64,000 nt of DNA from Ensifer sp. WSM1721 (lineage in GTDB: Bacteria > Pseudomonadota > Alphaproteobacteria > Rhizobiales > Rhizobiaceae), in assembly GCF_000513895.2 (NCBI RefSeq), contig NZ_CP165783.1:1550001-1614000 (forward strand). Reading direction: 5' to 3'. Under the pieces are notes generated by a model. The model saw only the letters and a program-made list of their open reading frames with translations. It did no database searches and was not told the DNA's origin. Positions 17,644 through 26,947 of this stretch are shown piece by piece; position 1 is the stretch's first letter, and every line of letters begins with the position of its first letter. The position numbers were made by a program, and so were the translations under genes.

Positions 17644-18014
17644 GGGCTTTTCTCGCGGTGAATAAGTATCTGCATATACGCAAGCAGAACGCCGGACAAG
17701 CGTTAGACCTTGACGATGCGGGCGTTATCAGTTTGCATATGAATGAAGTTCTTATTGGTGAGAGCTGACGAAGCCTATGGGAGGAGAAGACGTCGAGACT
17801 ACTGGCCGGAGCCGCAGCCGGCGCGATCCTATGTGCTTGCGCAGGCATCTACATCGGCGATACGATTCGCACACGCCTCACCATTCATTCGAAGAAAGAC
17901 GATCCGAAGCGGGAGGGCGTCGGCCGCGTCGTCGGGCCGCCCGCGGCCGACCACATCCACATCGTCGAGCGCAGGCCAAAGGCCGCCTGAATATTCGACT
18001 AGGAAAGGAGTTCC
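17644..18014. other. Divergent control region between IclR gene and fuconate operon
   Basis: A 371-base stretch. Two similar AT-rich words, CTGCATATAC-like and TTGCATATGA (about 17670-17690 and 17733-17743), sit near the IclR start and could be regulator half-sites. Bases 17769-17990 form a stop-free frame reading RLLAGAAAGAILCACAGIYI and then a hydrophilic tail. It looks like a small exported protein but has no ATG, GTG or TTG start, so no gene is called. Confidence 0.4.
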
Positions 18015-18749
18015 ATGTCTCTGCCTCTAGACAGCAAGCGGGTGCTGGTCACTGCCGCCGGCCAGGGCATCGGCCGGGCGAGCGCACTCGCCTTCTCCCG
18101 CGCCGGCGCCGAAGTGCTCGCGACCGACATCAATCCCGATACGCTGAAGACGCTGGACGGCGAAGCGGGCATCAAGACCCGTGTCCTGGATGTCTTGAAG
18201 GACGAGGCGGTCGCCGTCACGGTCGCCGAGGCCGGGCCTTTCGACGTGCTTTTCAACTGCGCCGGTTTCGTCCATGCCGGCTCCGTCCTCGAAATGTCCG
18301 ACAAGGATCTCGACTTCGCCTTCGATCTCAATGTCCGCGCGATGATCCGCACGATACGGGCGGTGCTACCCGGAATGATCGAGCGCGGAGGCGGCGCCAT
18401 CATCAACATGGCGTCGGTCGCCTCGAGCATCAAAGGCGTGCCGAACCGCTGCGCCTATGCGGTGACCAAGGCGGCAGTGATCGGCCTCACCAAATCCGTC
18501 GCCGCCGATTATGTCGGCAAGGGCATACGCTGCAACGCCATTTGCCCCGGCACGGTCGAGAGCCCGTCCCTGCAGGAGCGCATGAAGGCGCAGGGCGACT
18601 ACGAGACGGCGCGTGCCGCATTCGTCGCCCGCCAACCGATGGGGCGGCTCGGCACACCCGAGGAGATCGCCGATCTCGCCCTCCATCTCGCCACCGCCAC
18701 CTATACGACCGGCCAGGCCTATGCCATCGACGGCGGCTGGACCATCTGA
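18015..18749 (+). CDS. SDR dehydrogenase, probable 2-keto-3-deoxy-L-fuconate dehydrogenase
   Basis: A 244-aa classical SDR: TAAGQGIGRASAL cofactor loop, NCAGFVHAG, catalytic Ser and the YAVTKAAV Tyr-Lys pair, and C-terminal YAIDGGWTI. It closely resembles the short SDRs (DHRS6/BDH2-like) that oxidise 2-keto-3-deoxy-L-fuconate at C4. AAAGGAG precedes the ATG by 6 bases. First gene of a three-gene operon with an FAH-family hydrolase and a fuconate dehydratase, which supports this specific role over a generic SDR. Confidence 0.82.
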   Translation: MSLPLDSKRVLVTAAGQGIGRASALAFSRAGAEVLATDINPDTLKTLDGEAGIKTRVLDVLKDEAVAVTVAEAGPFDVLFNCAGFVHAGSVLEMSDKDLDFAFDLNVRAMIRTIRAVLPGMIERGGGAIINMASVASSIKGVPNRCAYAVTKAAVIGLTKSVAADYVGKGIRCNAICPGTVESPSLQERMKAQGDYETARAAFVARQPMGRLGTPEEIADLALHLATATYTTGQAYAIDGGWTI

Positions 18750-18770
18750 ACCACTGGAAGGATTTGATTC

Positions 18771-19616
18771 ATGAAGCTTATGCGCGTCGGCCCGCTTGGC
18801 CAGGAAAAGCCGGCCATCCTCGACAGGGACGGCAAGATCCGGGACCTCTCCGCCCACGTCGCCGATATCGGTGGCGCGGCGATTTCTCCCGATGGTCTCG
18901 CCAGGATAGCCGATCTCGACATTGCCGGCCTGCCGGTCGTGCCGGAGGCCACGCGTATCGGCGCTTGTGTCGCCGGGACGGGCAAGTTCATCTGCATCGG
19001 CCTCAACTATTCCGACCATGCGGCCGAGTCCGGCCTGGCCGTGCCGCCGGAACCCGTGATCTTCATGAAGGCAACCTCCGCCATCTGCGGACCCAATGAC
19101 GACGTGCTCATTCCGCGCGGCTCGGAGAAGACGGATTGGGAAGTAGAACTCGGCGTCGTCATCGGCAAGACGGCGAAATACGTCACCGAAGCGGAAGCGC
19201 TCGACTATGTCGCCGGATATTGTGTTGCGCACGACGTCTCCGAGCGCGCCTTCCAGACCGAGCGCTCAGGTCAATGGACCAAGGGCAAGTCCTGCGACAC
19301 GTTCGGCCCGATCGGTCCCTGGCTCGTTACGAAGGATGAAGTGCCCGACCCGCAGAACCTTGGCATGTGGCTGACCGTGAATGGCGAGATGATGCAGAAC
19401 GGCTCGTCGAAGACGATGGTCTTTGGCGTTGCCTACCTCGTTTCCTACCTCAGCCAGTTCATGTCGCTTCACGCCGGTGACATAATCTCGACCGGAACGC
19501 CGCCCGGTGTGGGGCTCGGCATGAAACCGCCGCGCTATCTGAAGCCCGGCGACGTCGTCGAGCTCGGCATTGAGGCGCTGGGCACGCAGAAGCAGACCTT
19601 TCGCGCCGACGCCTGA
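18771..19616 (+). CDS. FAH-family hydrolase, probable 2,4-diketo-3-deoxy-L-fuconate hydrolase
   Basis: A 281-aa fumarylacetoacetate-hydrolase-fold protein. The active-site elements are visible as CIGLNYSDHAAESG, FMKATSAICGPNDDV, the metal-binding EVELGVVIGK segment, and HDVSERAFQ followed by WTKGKSCDTFGPIGPW. In the non-phosphorylated L-fucose route this family cleaves 2,4-diketo-3-deoxy-L-fuconate to pyruvate and L-lactate. A GGAAGG site precedes the ATG. It lies 21 bases after the SDR gene. Acylpyruvase activity on other diketo acids is the alternative. Confidence 0.82.
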   Translation: MKLMRVGPLGQEKPAILDRDGKIRDLSAHVADIGGAAISPDGLARIADLDIAGLPVVPEATRIGACVAGTGKFICIGLNYSDHAAESGLAVPPEPVIFMKATSAICGPNDDVLIPRGSEKTDWEVELGVVIGKTAKYVTEAEALDYVAGYCVAHDVSERAFQTERSGQWTKGKSCDTFGPIGPWLVTKDEVPDPQNLGMWLTVNGEMMQNGSSKTMVFGVAYLVSYLSQFMSLHAGDIISTGTPPGVGLGMKPPRYLKPGDVVELGIEALGTQKQTFRADA

Positions 19617-19643
19617 CCAATATTCAAAGAAGAACCAAGACCC

Positions 19644-20921
19644 ATGACCAAGATCACCAGCCTGCGTTCCATCGACCTGCGCTTTCCCACATCGGCGAGC
19701 CTCGACGGTTCGGACGCCATGAATCCCGATCCCGATTATTCGGCTGCCTATGTCATCCTCGGCACCGACAAGGCGGGCCTCGATGGACACGGGCTGACCT
19801 TCACGATCGGCCGCGGCAACGACATCTGCTGTGCCGCGATCGAGGCGATGAAGCATCTGGTCGTGGGTCTGGATCTCGATTGGGTGAGGGAAAATCCGGG
19901 CCGCTTCTGGCGGCATGTCACGGGCGACAGCCAGTTGCGCTGGATCGGCCCGGACAAGGGCGCCATGCATCTTGCCACGGGCGCGGTCGTCAACGCCGTA
20001 TGGGATCTCCTCGCCAAGGAAGCCGGCAAGCCGGTCTGGCGGCTCGTTGCGGAGATGAGCCCGGAGGAGATCCTGTCGATCGTCGATTTCCGCTACCTGA
20101 CCGATGCCATCACGCCCGAGGAGGCGCTCGCCATCCTGAAACGCGCCGAGGCGGGCAAAGCGGAGCGCATCGCCATCCTCGAGAAGGAGGGCTATGCCTG
20201 CTACACGACCTCGGCCGGCTGGCTCGGCTATGACGACGCGAAGCTCCGCCGCCTCTGCAAGCAAGCGGTGGATGAGGGTTTCGAGCACATCAAGATGAAG
20301 GTCGGCCGCGACCTCGAGGACGACAAGCGGCGTCTGAGGATCGCGCGCGAGGTGATCGGCGACGATCGCTTCCTGATGATCGACGCCAACCAGGTCTGGG
20401 AAGTGGGCCAGGCGATCGACTGGGTGAAGGAACTCTCCGTCTACAAGCCCTTCTTCATCGAGGAGCCGACGAGTCCCGATGACGTGGCGGGCCACAAAGC
20501 CATCCGCGAGGCGATTGCCCCCGTCAAGGTGGCGACCGGCGAGATGTGCCAGAACCGCATCATCTTCAAGCAGATGATCGCCGGCGGGGCGATCGATATC
20601 GTGCAGATCGACAGTTGCCGCATGGGCGGACTGAACGAGGTGCTTGCCGTCCTCCTCATGGCCGCGAAATACGGCCTGCCGGTATGGCCGCATGCCGGCG
20701 GCGTCGGCCTTTGCGAATATGTCCAGCACCTGTCGATGATCGACTATGTCGCCGTTTCGGGCACCAGGGAGGGCAGGGTCATTGAATATGTCGACCATCT
20801 GCACGAACACTTCCTCGACCCGTGCCGCATCGAGAACGCCGCCTATATGCCGCCGTCGATACCGGGCTTCTCGATCGAGATGAAGCCGGAATCGATCGTG
20901 GCCCATACTTTCGCGGGTTAG
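19644..20921 (+). CDS. L-fuconate dehydratase (enolase superfamily)
   Basis: A 425-aa mandelate-racemase/enolase superfamily enzyme. Catalytic marks are the Lys pair in HIKMKVGRD, Asp in MIDANQVWE, Glu in FIEEPTSPDD, Glu in VATGEMCQNR and His in WPHAGGVGLCEY. The N-terminus (RSIDLRFPTS then GSDAMNPDPDYSAAYV) and length match FucD/ENOSF1-type dehydratases, which convert L-fuconate to 2-keto-3-deoxy-L-fuconate. It is the last gene of the operon, 27 bases after the hydrolase. No L-fucose dehydrogenase or sugar transporter is encoded nearby. The following 218 bases hold no gene. Confidence 0.88.
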   Translation: MTKITSLRSIDLRFPTSASLDGSDAMNPDPDYSAAYVILGTDKAGLDGHGLTFTIGRGNDICCAAIEAMKHLVVGLDLDWVRENPGRFWRHVTGDSQLRWIGPDKGAMHLATGAVVNAVWDLLAKEAGKPVWRLVAEMSPEEILSIVDFRYLTDAITPEEALAILKRAEAGKAERIAILEKEGYACYTTSAGWLGYDDAKLRRLCKQAVDEGFEHIKMKVGRDLEDDKRRLRIAREVIGDDRFLMIDANQVWEVGQAIDWVKELSVYKPFFIEEPTSPDDVAGHKAIREAIAPVKVATGEMCQNRIIFKQMIAGGAIDIVQIDSCRMGGLNEVLAVLLMAAKYGLPVWPHAGGVGLCEYVQHLSMIDYVAVSGTREGRVIEYVDHLHEHFLDPCRIENAAYMPPSIPGFSIEMKPESIVAHTFAG

Positions 20922-21139
20922 CGCTCGTGCTCCGATGCAACGTGTAGTCATGCGCTCGCGCCTGTAGCCCCTAGGCTCCTTCGCGCACTGCCCTACTTGC
21001 TTATCAAGACTCTTCCGATATTCGGCTCACCCCGATCTCTGGTAGTGGAGGAGGCTTGACGGGCGGCTGCAATCATCTTGGCCGAGGTGCCGCGGAGCGG
21101 CGCTGGACTGGACCGAGACGTTTGCGGCGTGGGGCTACG

Positions 21140-23149
21140 ATGCTGAGGTTTGCGCGGAAAGCTAACGACAATCGGGGCGTATCCACCAGCGGTTTGCCGC
21201 AAATCTCGCTCGCGCCGGCGGCGAGAGCGCAGCCTTCGAGGCTTCCGACGCTCGCAGCAACGGCCCTCACGGTCGCTGTTCTCTATTTCGCCCACGAGGT
21301 CTTCCTGCCGCTCGCGCTTGCCATTCTGCTCACGTTCGCACTCGCGCCGGTGGTTTCGAGACTGCGCAGGGCGGGCTGTCCCCGCTCGGTTGCCGTCATC
21401 GGTACCGTAACGATGGCCTTTCTGTTCCTCTCCGCCTTCAGCGTCATTGTCGCCATGCAGATCAGCGAGGTGGCGCAAAATCTCCCGACCTATCAGTACA
21501 ACATCGTCGAGAAGGTCAGGACGTTGAAGGAGGCGGGTTCGGAAAACCAAGTGCTCGAACGCCTCAGCCGCGTCGTCGAGAGGATTGGCGCGGAAATCAG
21601 CCGACCCAAGCCCGAAGCGCGCGTCTCACCGGAACCGGAGCCGGAGCGGCGACCCGTTCTCGTTGAGATATTTTCTCCCGAGCGACCGATCGAGACCCTG
21701 AAGAACATCGTCAATCCGCTGCTCGGTCCTTTGGCGACGACGGGTCTCGTCATCGTGGTCGTCATCTTCATGCTTTTCGAAAGGGAGGAGTTGCGCGACC
21801 GCTTCATCCGGCTGGTCGGTTACGGTGACATGCACCGCACCACCGAAGCCCTGCAGGATGCGGGCGTTCGGGTCGGGCGATATCTGCTCATGCAACTCGT
21901 GGTGAATATCACCTACGGTGTTCCGCTTGCGATCGGCCTCTGGCTGCTCGGAATACCCTATGCGACCCTCTGGGGGATGCTCGCCATCGTGCTCCGCTTC
22001 GTTCCCTATATCGGTCCGGTCATCGCAGCGGCTCTGCCCCTGTTCCTAGCCTTTGCCGCGGCTCCGGGTTGGAGCCTGCTGGTTTGGACGGGGGCGCTGT
22101 TCATTGTCCTCGAGCTTCTCAGCAACAATGTCGTCGAGCCTTTGCTCTACGGTTCGCGCACCGGCCTGTCGCCGCTTGCGATCATCGTTTCGGCGATTTT
22201 CTGGACCTGGCTATGGGGACCGGCCGGCTTGGTGATGTCGACGCCGCTCACCGTTTGCCTCGTCGTTCTCGGCCGTCATGTGCCGCAGTTCGAGTTCCTG
22301 GAGATCCTGTTGGGCAACGAGCCGGTTCTCGACCCGAAGGAGCGCCTTTACCAGCGTCTGCTCGCCGGCGATCCGGAAGAGGCGACGGACATTGCGGAGG
22401 AGATGCTCGAGGAGAAATACCTCGTCGAGTTCTATGACACGGTTGCGATCCCCGCCCTGCTCCTCGCAGAAAGGGACCGCGCAAGGGGCGCTCTGACCGA
22501 TACCCAGGCGGTCCAGCTTGCGGAGAGCGCGGGCACGCTCGTCGCCAATCTCGAGGAAATCGCCGGCGAGGAGGAAGGGGAAGAGGAGGATCCGGCCGCC
22601 GAAGCAGCGGATCGAGACGAGGCCGATGGATATGATCTGCCGCTTGGAGAGGGGAGATCCGTCCTTTGCATTGGAGGGCGATCCGAGCTCGACGACGTGA
22701 CCGCGACCATGCTGTCCCAGATCATCTGGATCCAGGGCGCGGAGGTCGCGTCCGCCGGTCACGAGGCACTGAAACCGGGCAACATCAGAAGTCTGGCGGT
22801 CGAAGGACGCAACGCAATAGTCGTAGCCTTTCTCGATAGAGACTCCACCCGACACGCGAAGTTCATCGTGCGCCGGCTCAAGCGTGTCGCTCCTCAGGCG
22901 CGGATCGGTGTCGTGCTTTGGCAGGAGAGCCGTCAGCCGGGAATCGAGGCGGGCGCTCGCCTCCCGGACGAGCTGCAGGCGGATTTCCTCGCCTCTGCAA
23001 TGGTCGAGGCGGTTCGGGAGGCTCTCTCCGACGAGGCTCCCCGGCCATTGAAACTCGGACATCCGAAGATCGGCCGCCGTACTCCCGCGCGCAGAGGCAG
23101 GCGCAACGAGAAGAAGGGCAAAACGCCGGCAGGCGAGACCGCCGGCTAG
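21140..23149 (+). CDS. AI-2E/PerM-family membrane protein with long cytoplasmic C-terminal domain
   Basis: A 669-aa protein. Residues from about 40 to 400 form the PerM-type permease with eight or so membrane segments (FLPLALAILLTFALAPVVSR, LRFVPYIGPVIAAALPLFLA, SNNVVEPLLYGSRTGLSPLA). The extension of about 270 residues is unusual. It has an acidic linker (EEEGEEEDPAAEAADRDEAD), then an alpha/beta-looking domain starting SVLCIGGRSELDDVTATML and a very basic tail. The ATG at 21140 begins the conserved part. The longer open frame adds 28 basic residues. Transport substrate unknown. The extra domain may be regulatory. Confidence 0.8.
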   Translation: MLRFARKANDNRGVSTSGLPQISLAPAARAQPSRLPTLAATALTVAVLYFAHEVFLPLALAILLTFALAPVVSRLRRAGCPRSVAVIGTVTMAFLFLSAFSVIVAMQISEVAQNLPTYQYNIVEKVRTLKEAGSENQVLERLSRVVERIGAEISRPKPEARVSPEPEPERRPVLVEIFSPERPIETLKNIVNPLLGPLATTGLVIVVVIFMLFEREELRDRFIRLVGYGDMHRTTEALQDAGVRVGRYLLMQLVVNITYGVPLAIGLWLLGIPYATLWGMLAIVLRFVPYIGPVIAAALPLFLAFAAAPGWSLLVWTGALFIVLELLSNNVVEPLLYGSRTGLSPLAIIVSAIFWTWLWGPAGLVMSTPLTVCLVVLGRHVPQFEFLEILLGNEPVLDPKERLYQRLLAGDPEEATDIAEEMLEEKYLVEFYDTVAIPALLLAERDRARGALTDTQAVQLAESAGTLVANLEEIAGEEEGEEEDPAAEAADRDEADGYDLPLGEGRSVLCIGGRSELDDVTATMLSQIIWIQGAEVASAGHEALKPGNIRSLAVEGRNAIVVAFLDRDSTRHAKFIVRRLKRVAPQARIGVVLWQESRQPGIEAGARLPDELQADFLASAMVEAVREALSDEAPRPLKLGHPKIGRRTPARRGRRNEKKGKTPAGETAG

Positions 23150-23389
23150 AGCATTTTGCAGTCAGGTGGCATCACCCGACGTAGCACAAATGCGGCAGAT
23201 ACGAATGGATGGAGCGGCGGCGCGAACGCAAGTGAGCGTATCTCGCTCTAGCCGTCCCGGTTGGCCGAGCTGTTTGCGTAGCACTTATCGAGCGGTGCCG
23301 GAACAACTGGAATTTCGCGGCGTTGGTTATGCGCCCGCGCTGAAGGCGGGCGCTTGCTCAAGGGACAGAGACGTCCCCGGACGCAGAAC

Positions 23390-24382
23390 ATGAGCGCGAA
23401 CGAGGCCGATTCTGCGGAAAGGCTGAAAGCCGCAGAGCCGGGAAGAGGGCGAGATGCCACCACGCCGGGAGAAATACCGGCGAAGGGCATGCGGGATGTT
23501 TTCTGGCGAATAATCGCCGAAATCTCCGAGGAGCGGGTGCCGCTCATTGCGGCAGGGGTAAGCTTTTATCTTCTCCTGGCGCTATTTCCCGCGCTGGCTG
23601 CGCTGGTCTCCGTCTACGGAATTGTCGCGGACCCCTCCGAGATCGGGACACATATGGGGACCGTGGGCGCGCTGCTGCCGCCCGAATCCTACAAGCTGAT
23701 CATGGACCAACTGACTGCGCTGACAACTCAGAAGGCTTCCGCGCTTAGTATCGGCTTCTTCGTGAGTTTGCTGGTCTCGCTGTGGAGCGCGGCCAACGGT
23801 ATTTCCGCGCTCTTCGACGCGATGAACGTTGCCTATGGGGAAGAGGAGAAGCGGGGGATCGTGTCGAGAACGCTGCTGTGCCTTGCCTTCACTTTTGCGG
23901 CGCTGCTGTTTGCAGTCGCCCTGATCGTGGCGCTCGGCGTCATTCCGGCTGTGCTGGCCTATCTGTGGCTGGATCGTTGGATCGAGGTCCTGACCAGGGT
24001 GGCGAGGTGGCCGGCAATCCTGTTCCTTGCGACCCTTGGCACGGTGCTCATCTATCGGTTTGGACCGAGCCGGGAGCGCGCGAAATTGCGGTGGCTGAAC
24101 TGGGGCGCCGTCTTCAGCGCATTGTTGTGGCTCGCAGCTTCGTGGCTGTTTTCCCTCTATCTTGAGCATTTCGCCAACTACAACGCCACCTACGGTGCGC
24201 TCGGCGCGGTCGCCGGTCTCATGATGTGGGCGTGGATCTCGGTGATGATCCTCATCATAGGTGCGCTTCTCAACGCCGAACTCGAACACCAGACGGCCAT
24301 CGATTCCACGACCGGAGAACCATTGCCGATGGGTGAGCGCGGTGCATACGTGGCTGACACCGTCGGCAAGGCGGTGGAATAA
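23390..24382 (+). CDS. YihY/BrkB-family inner membrane protein
   Basis: A 330-aa protein with about six membrane helices after a 40-residue hydrophilic N-terminus. Family blocks seen are VPLIAAGVSFYLLLALFPAL, SLWSAANGISALFDAMNVAY, a YRFGPSRERAKLRW segment and YNATYGALGAVAGLMMWAW. Members were once called ribonuclease BN, but the enzyme function is not accepted. The ribosome site is weak. The ATG at 23390 is the first in-frame one near the family start. Same strand as the PerM gene, 240 bases downstream, with nothing recognisable in the gap. Confidence 0.85.
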   Translation: MSANEADSAERLKAAEPGRGRDATTPGEIPAKGMRDVFWRIIAEISEERVPLIAAGVSFYLLLALFPALAALVSVYGIVADPSEIGTHMGTVGALLPPESYKLIMDQLTALTTQKASALSIGFFVSLLVSLWSAANGISALFDAMNVAYGEEEKRGIVSRTLLCLAFTFAALLFAVALIVALGVIPAVLAYLWLDRWIEVLTRVARWPAILFLATLGTVLIYRFGPSRERAKLRWLNWGAVFSALLWLAASWLFSLYLEHFANYNATYGALGAVAGLMMWAWISVMILIIGALLNAELEHQTAIDSTTGEPLPMGERGAYVADTVGKAVE

Positions 24383-24516
24383 AAGATGGGTTCGACACGG
24401 CGCCTACGCAGTTGTTCCGTCGCACGCGGAGAAGTACCATAGCGCGATCGTCCCGTTGATTGCATTATTGCCTCTCGCACCGGAGAAGACGGCTTCCGGG
24501 GCTCGGAGGTTTGCCG

Positions 24517-26049
24517 TTGATCACGGAGTACGACGATCTTGACGGTCTGGGGCTGACAGAGCTGGTACGGGCGCGTTTGACGTCACCGCTGGAACTCGTC
24601 GAAACGGCTATATCGAGGATCGTGGAGCGGAACCCGGCGCTGAATGCGGTCATCGTGACCATGTTCGATGACGCGAGACAGGCGGCGCTTGAAGCCGATG
24701 TCGGCGCTCCATTTGCAGGCGTTCCCTTTCTCTTGAAAGACTTGCTCGCGACGGTGGCCGGCGTTCCGACCTCGAGCGGCAATCGTCTTTTGGCGAAGCG
24801 GCCAGCGGCGGGGGACTCCGAGCTCGTCAGGCGGTGGAAAAAGGCCGGACTGATCATCCTGGGGAAGACCAACACTCCCGAGTTCGGGCTGACGCCCTAT
24901 ACCGAACCCGAAAGCTTCGGACCGACGCTTAACCCTTGGGATATCGCCCGGACGCCCGGTGGTTCCAGCGGCGGTTCGGCCGCGGCGGTCGCGGCGCGCA
25001 TGGTGCCGATTGCCTCGGCGGGCGATGGCGGCGGCTCCATCCGCATTCCTGCGTCCGCTTGCGGGCTCTTCGGCATGAAGCCGACACGCGGCCGCACCCC
25101 CGCCGGACCGTTTACCGGCGAGCCCTGGGCGGGCTTCGCCGTAGAGCATGTTCTTACCCGCTCCGTGCGCGATTCTGCCGCATTGCTCGACCTCACCCAG
25201 GGCGCGGATGTCGGCGCGCCCCATTATCTACCGTCCTTTCCAGGGTCCTTTCTCGAAGCGGTCGGACGGCCGCCGGAGAAACTGCGAATAGCGGTATCGG
25301 CGGCCCCTATGCTCGGCGGAAAAGTCGAAGTTGAGGTCCTTTCGGCCTTTTCCGATGCTGCAAGGTTATTGGAGGAACTGGGGCACGACGTGGTCGAGGC
25401 AGCGCCGCCGATCGAGGCCGAGGCGTTCTCGCTGTCATTCCTGACGGTGCTGGCTGCGGAAATGCGGGTCGATATCGAGGAAGCGGCCAGGACTGCGGGT
25501 GTCCCGATCCGCGCCGGGGACTTCGACGCATCGACATTCGGCATGGGGCTGCTCGGACAGGCGTCATCGGCAAGCGAACTCGCGGCCGCGCTGCGCTATC
25601 TGAAGCTCGCGGCCAGAGGCGTGTCGGCATTCTTTGCGAACTACGACGTGCTGATGACACCGGTGCTCTCCCGTGTCCCTCCCCCGACAGGAGCGTTTCA
25701 GCCGACCGCAAGCGAAAAGCGGATCATCCGCGCGATCGGACGCGTGAGTGCCGGGTGGCTTTTGAAAAAGCTGGGCATCGCCGGACGCCTCGCCGCGGAG
25801 ACGTTCAGCTTCATCCCTTGGACTCCCGTCTTCAACGTGACCGGCCAGCCCGCCATGTCAGTGCCGCTATTCTGGTCAGCGAGCGGTCTTCCCATCGGCA
25901 TGCATTTCGTCGGGCGTTTTGCTGGCGAGGCGACCCTGTTTCGATTGGCTGGACAGCTTGAAAAGGCAAAGCCTTGGGTCAATCGCAAGCCGCCGGCTTG
26001 TGCTGCTCCGATCACGCCTGGCGCCGGCACCCTGGCAGACCTGTCTTGA
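24517..26049 (+). CDS. Amidase (amidase signature family)
   Basis: A 510-aa amidase. The Ser-cisSer-Lys catalytic triad is visible as Lys in VPFLLKDLLATVAG, the TPGGSSGGSAAAVAARMVP segment and the nucleophile Ser in GDGGGSIRIPAS. Such enzymes hydrolyse carboxylic amides of varied kinds. A TTG at 24517 is preferred because GGAGG lies 7 bases upstream. An ATG at 24460 would add 19 unrelated residues. It converges with the DUF454 gene 26 bases downstream. Substrate unknown. A GatA role is unlikely because gatB and gatC are absent. Confidence 0.87.
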   Translation: MITEYDDLDGLGLTELVRARLTSPLELVETAISRIVERNPALNAVIVTMFDDARQAALEADVGAPFAGVPFLLKDLLATVAGVPTSSGNRLLAKRPAAGDSELVRRWKKAGLIILGKTNTPEFGLTPYTEPESFGPTLNPWDIARTPGGSSGGSAAAVAARMVPIASAGDGGGSIRIPASACGLFGMKPTRGRTPAGPFTGEPWAGFAVEHVLTRSVRDSAALLDLTQGADVGAPHYLPSFPGSFLEAVGRPPEKLRIAVSAAPMLGGKVEVEVLSAFSDAARLLEELGHDVVEAAPPIEAEAFSLSFLTVLAAEMRVDIEEAARTAGVPIRAGDFDASTFGMGLLGQASSASELAAALRYLKLAARGVSAFFANYDVLMTPVLSRVPPPTGAFQPTASEKRIIRAIGRVSAGWLLKKLGIAGRLAAETFSFIPWTPVFNVTGQPAMSVPLFWSASGLPIGMHFVGRFAGEATLFRLAGQLEKAKPWVNRKPPACAAPITPGAGTLADLS

Positions 26050-26075
26050 TGCTCGTCGGCCTTCGCAAGATCGCC

Positions 26076-26450
26076 CTACTTGGGTGGTTCAGGTTGAGAG
26101 ACGATGAAGGCGCCGGTGCCGAGCATGATCGCCGCCACCGCAGTTGCCATTGGCGCCGACGGCTCCAGCCGGAGCCAGAAGAACGCGAAACCAAGACCTA
26201 TGAGCGATATCGCCCATCGCTTGGCGCGCCGGGATATCGCACCATGCTGGCGCCAGTCCCACAGCGGACGTCCGAATAGCGGGTGGTCGATCAGCCATCG
26301 TTCGAGACGCGGCGAGCAGCGGGAAAACAGCCATGCGGCGAGAAGCAGAAACGGTGTCGTCGGCAGCATCGGCAGAAAAATGCCGGCGATTCCGAGACCG
26401 ACCATCGTCCAGGCGAGACCGAGAAGAACGAGGCGCATGGAAAGGTTCAC
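26076..26450 (-). CDS. DUF454 (YbaN-like) inner membrane protein
   Basis: A 124-aa protein of the DUF454 family. The signature LGIAGIFLPMLPTTPFLLLA is followed by FSRCSPRLERWLIDHPLFG and a second pair of membrane helices. The start is GTG at 26450 with GAGGAGAGGGGAA upstream. An ATG four codons later is the alternative. Function unknown. The family sometimes sits near heme or iron genes, but no such context is present. The following 235-base gap to 26685 shows no gene. Confidence 0.85.
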   Translation of the reverse strand: MNLSMRLVLLGLAWTMVGLGIAGIFLPMLPTTPFLLLAAWLFSRCSPRLERWLIDHPLFGRPLWDWRQHGAISRRAKRWAISLIGLGFAFFWLRLEPSAPMATAVAAIMLGTGAFIVSQPEPPK

Positions 26451-26685
26451 TTCCCCTCTCCTCAGGGCAAATCAGGAACCCGCGGGAGATTTCGGTCCAA
26501 GGCAATAACGAAATAGCATGCGCGTGTAAACAGATCCACCGAGCCGGGAGAACCGATGGCGCGGCCACTGGCGATTTTGCCGGCGTTACGATCGCCGGAG
26601 GATGCCGCGCTTTGTCACCTGTAAGGAACCCAATATAGCGATGCCGCCCGCCGGTTTGTAGGCGACCGGCGGCAGGGTTGGCGAG

Positions 26686-26925
26686 TTAGAGCTTCGCCGC
26701 CGCGGCGCGCTGTCGGCGATATTGCACCGCCGGAAGCCCGCCCCAGCCCCAATTGTCGAGATCGACCTCCTCGATGACCACAAAGGTCGATTCAAGCGGC
26801 TTGTTCAGGACGTTGAGCAGAAGCTCGCTGACCCCCTTGATGATCGCAGCCTTTTCCTCGGCCGTGACCGAATTGCGGTCGGGAGCGGTTCCTTCGCGGG
26901 TAACCTGTACAGTTACGATAGGCAT
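26686..26925 (-). CDS. 4-oxalocrotonate tautomerase-family protein
   Basis: A 79-aa protein. After Met removal it begins with Pro (PIVTVQVTREG), the catalytic base of this superfamily. It contains EEKAAIIKGVSELLLNVLNK and the C-terminal VVIEEVDLDNWGWGGLPAVQ block typical of the family. The ATG at 26925 exposes Pro1, so longer starts are rejected. It lies 22 bases after the SDR gene on the same strand and is probably co-transcribed. Substrate unknown: an enol-keto tautomer. Confidence 0.9.
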   Translation of the reverse strand: MPIVTVQVTREGTAPDRNSVTAEEKAAIIKGVSELLLNVLNKPLESTFVVIEEVDLDNWGWGGLPAVQYRRQRAAAAKL

Positions 26926-26947
26926 TGCAGTCTCCTTTGTCAGAGTT

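Noticed and set aside
17743..18030. 95-aa plus-strand frame upstream of the SDR gene
   Set aside because: It overlaps the SDR start, has no ribosome site, and its Arg/Ser-rich translation looks like an off-frame reading.
23150..23389. Possible repeat (AGAGCATTTTGCAGTCAG) after the PerM gene
   Set aside because: It resembles sequences seen in rhizobial intergenic regions, but no second copy occurs in this window and no stem was found, so it was not called.
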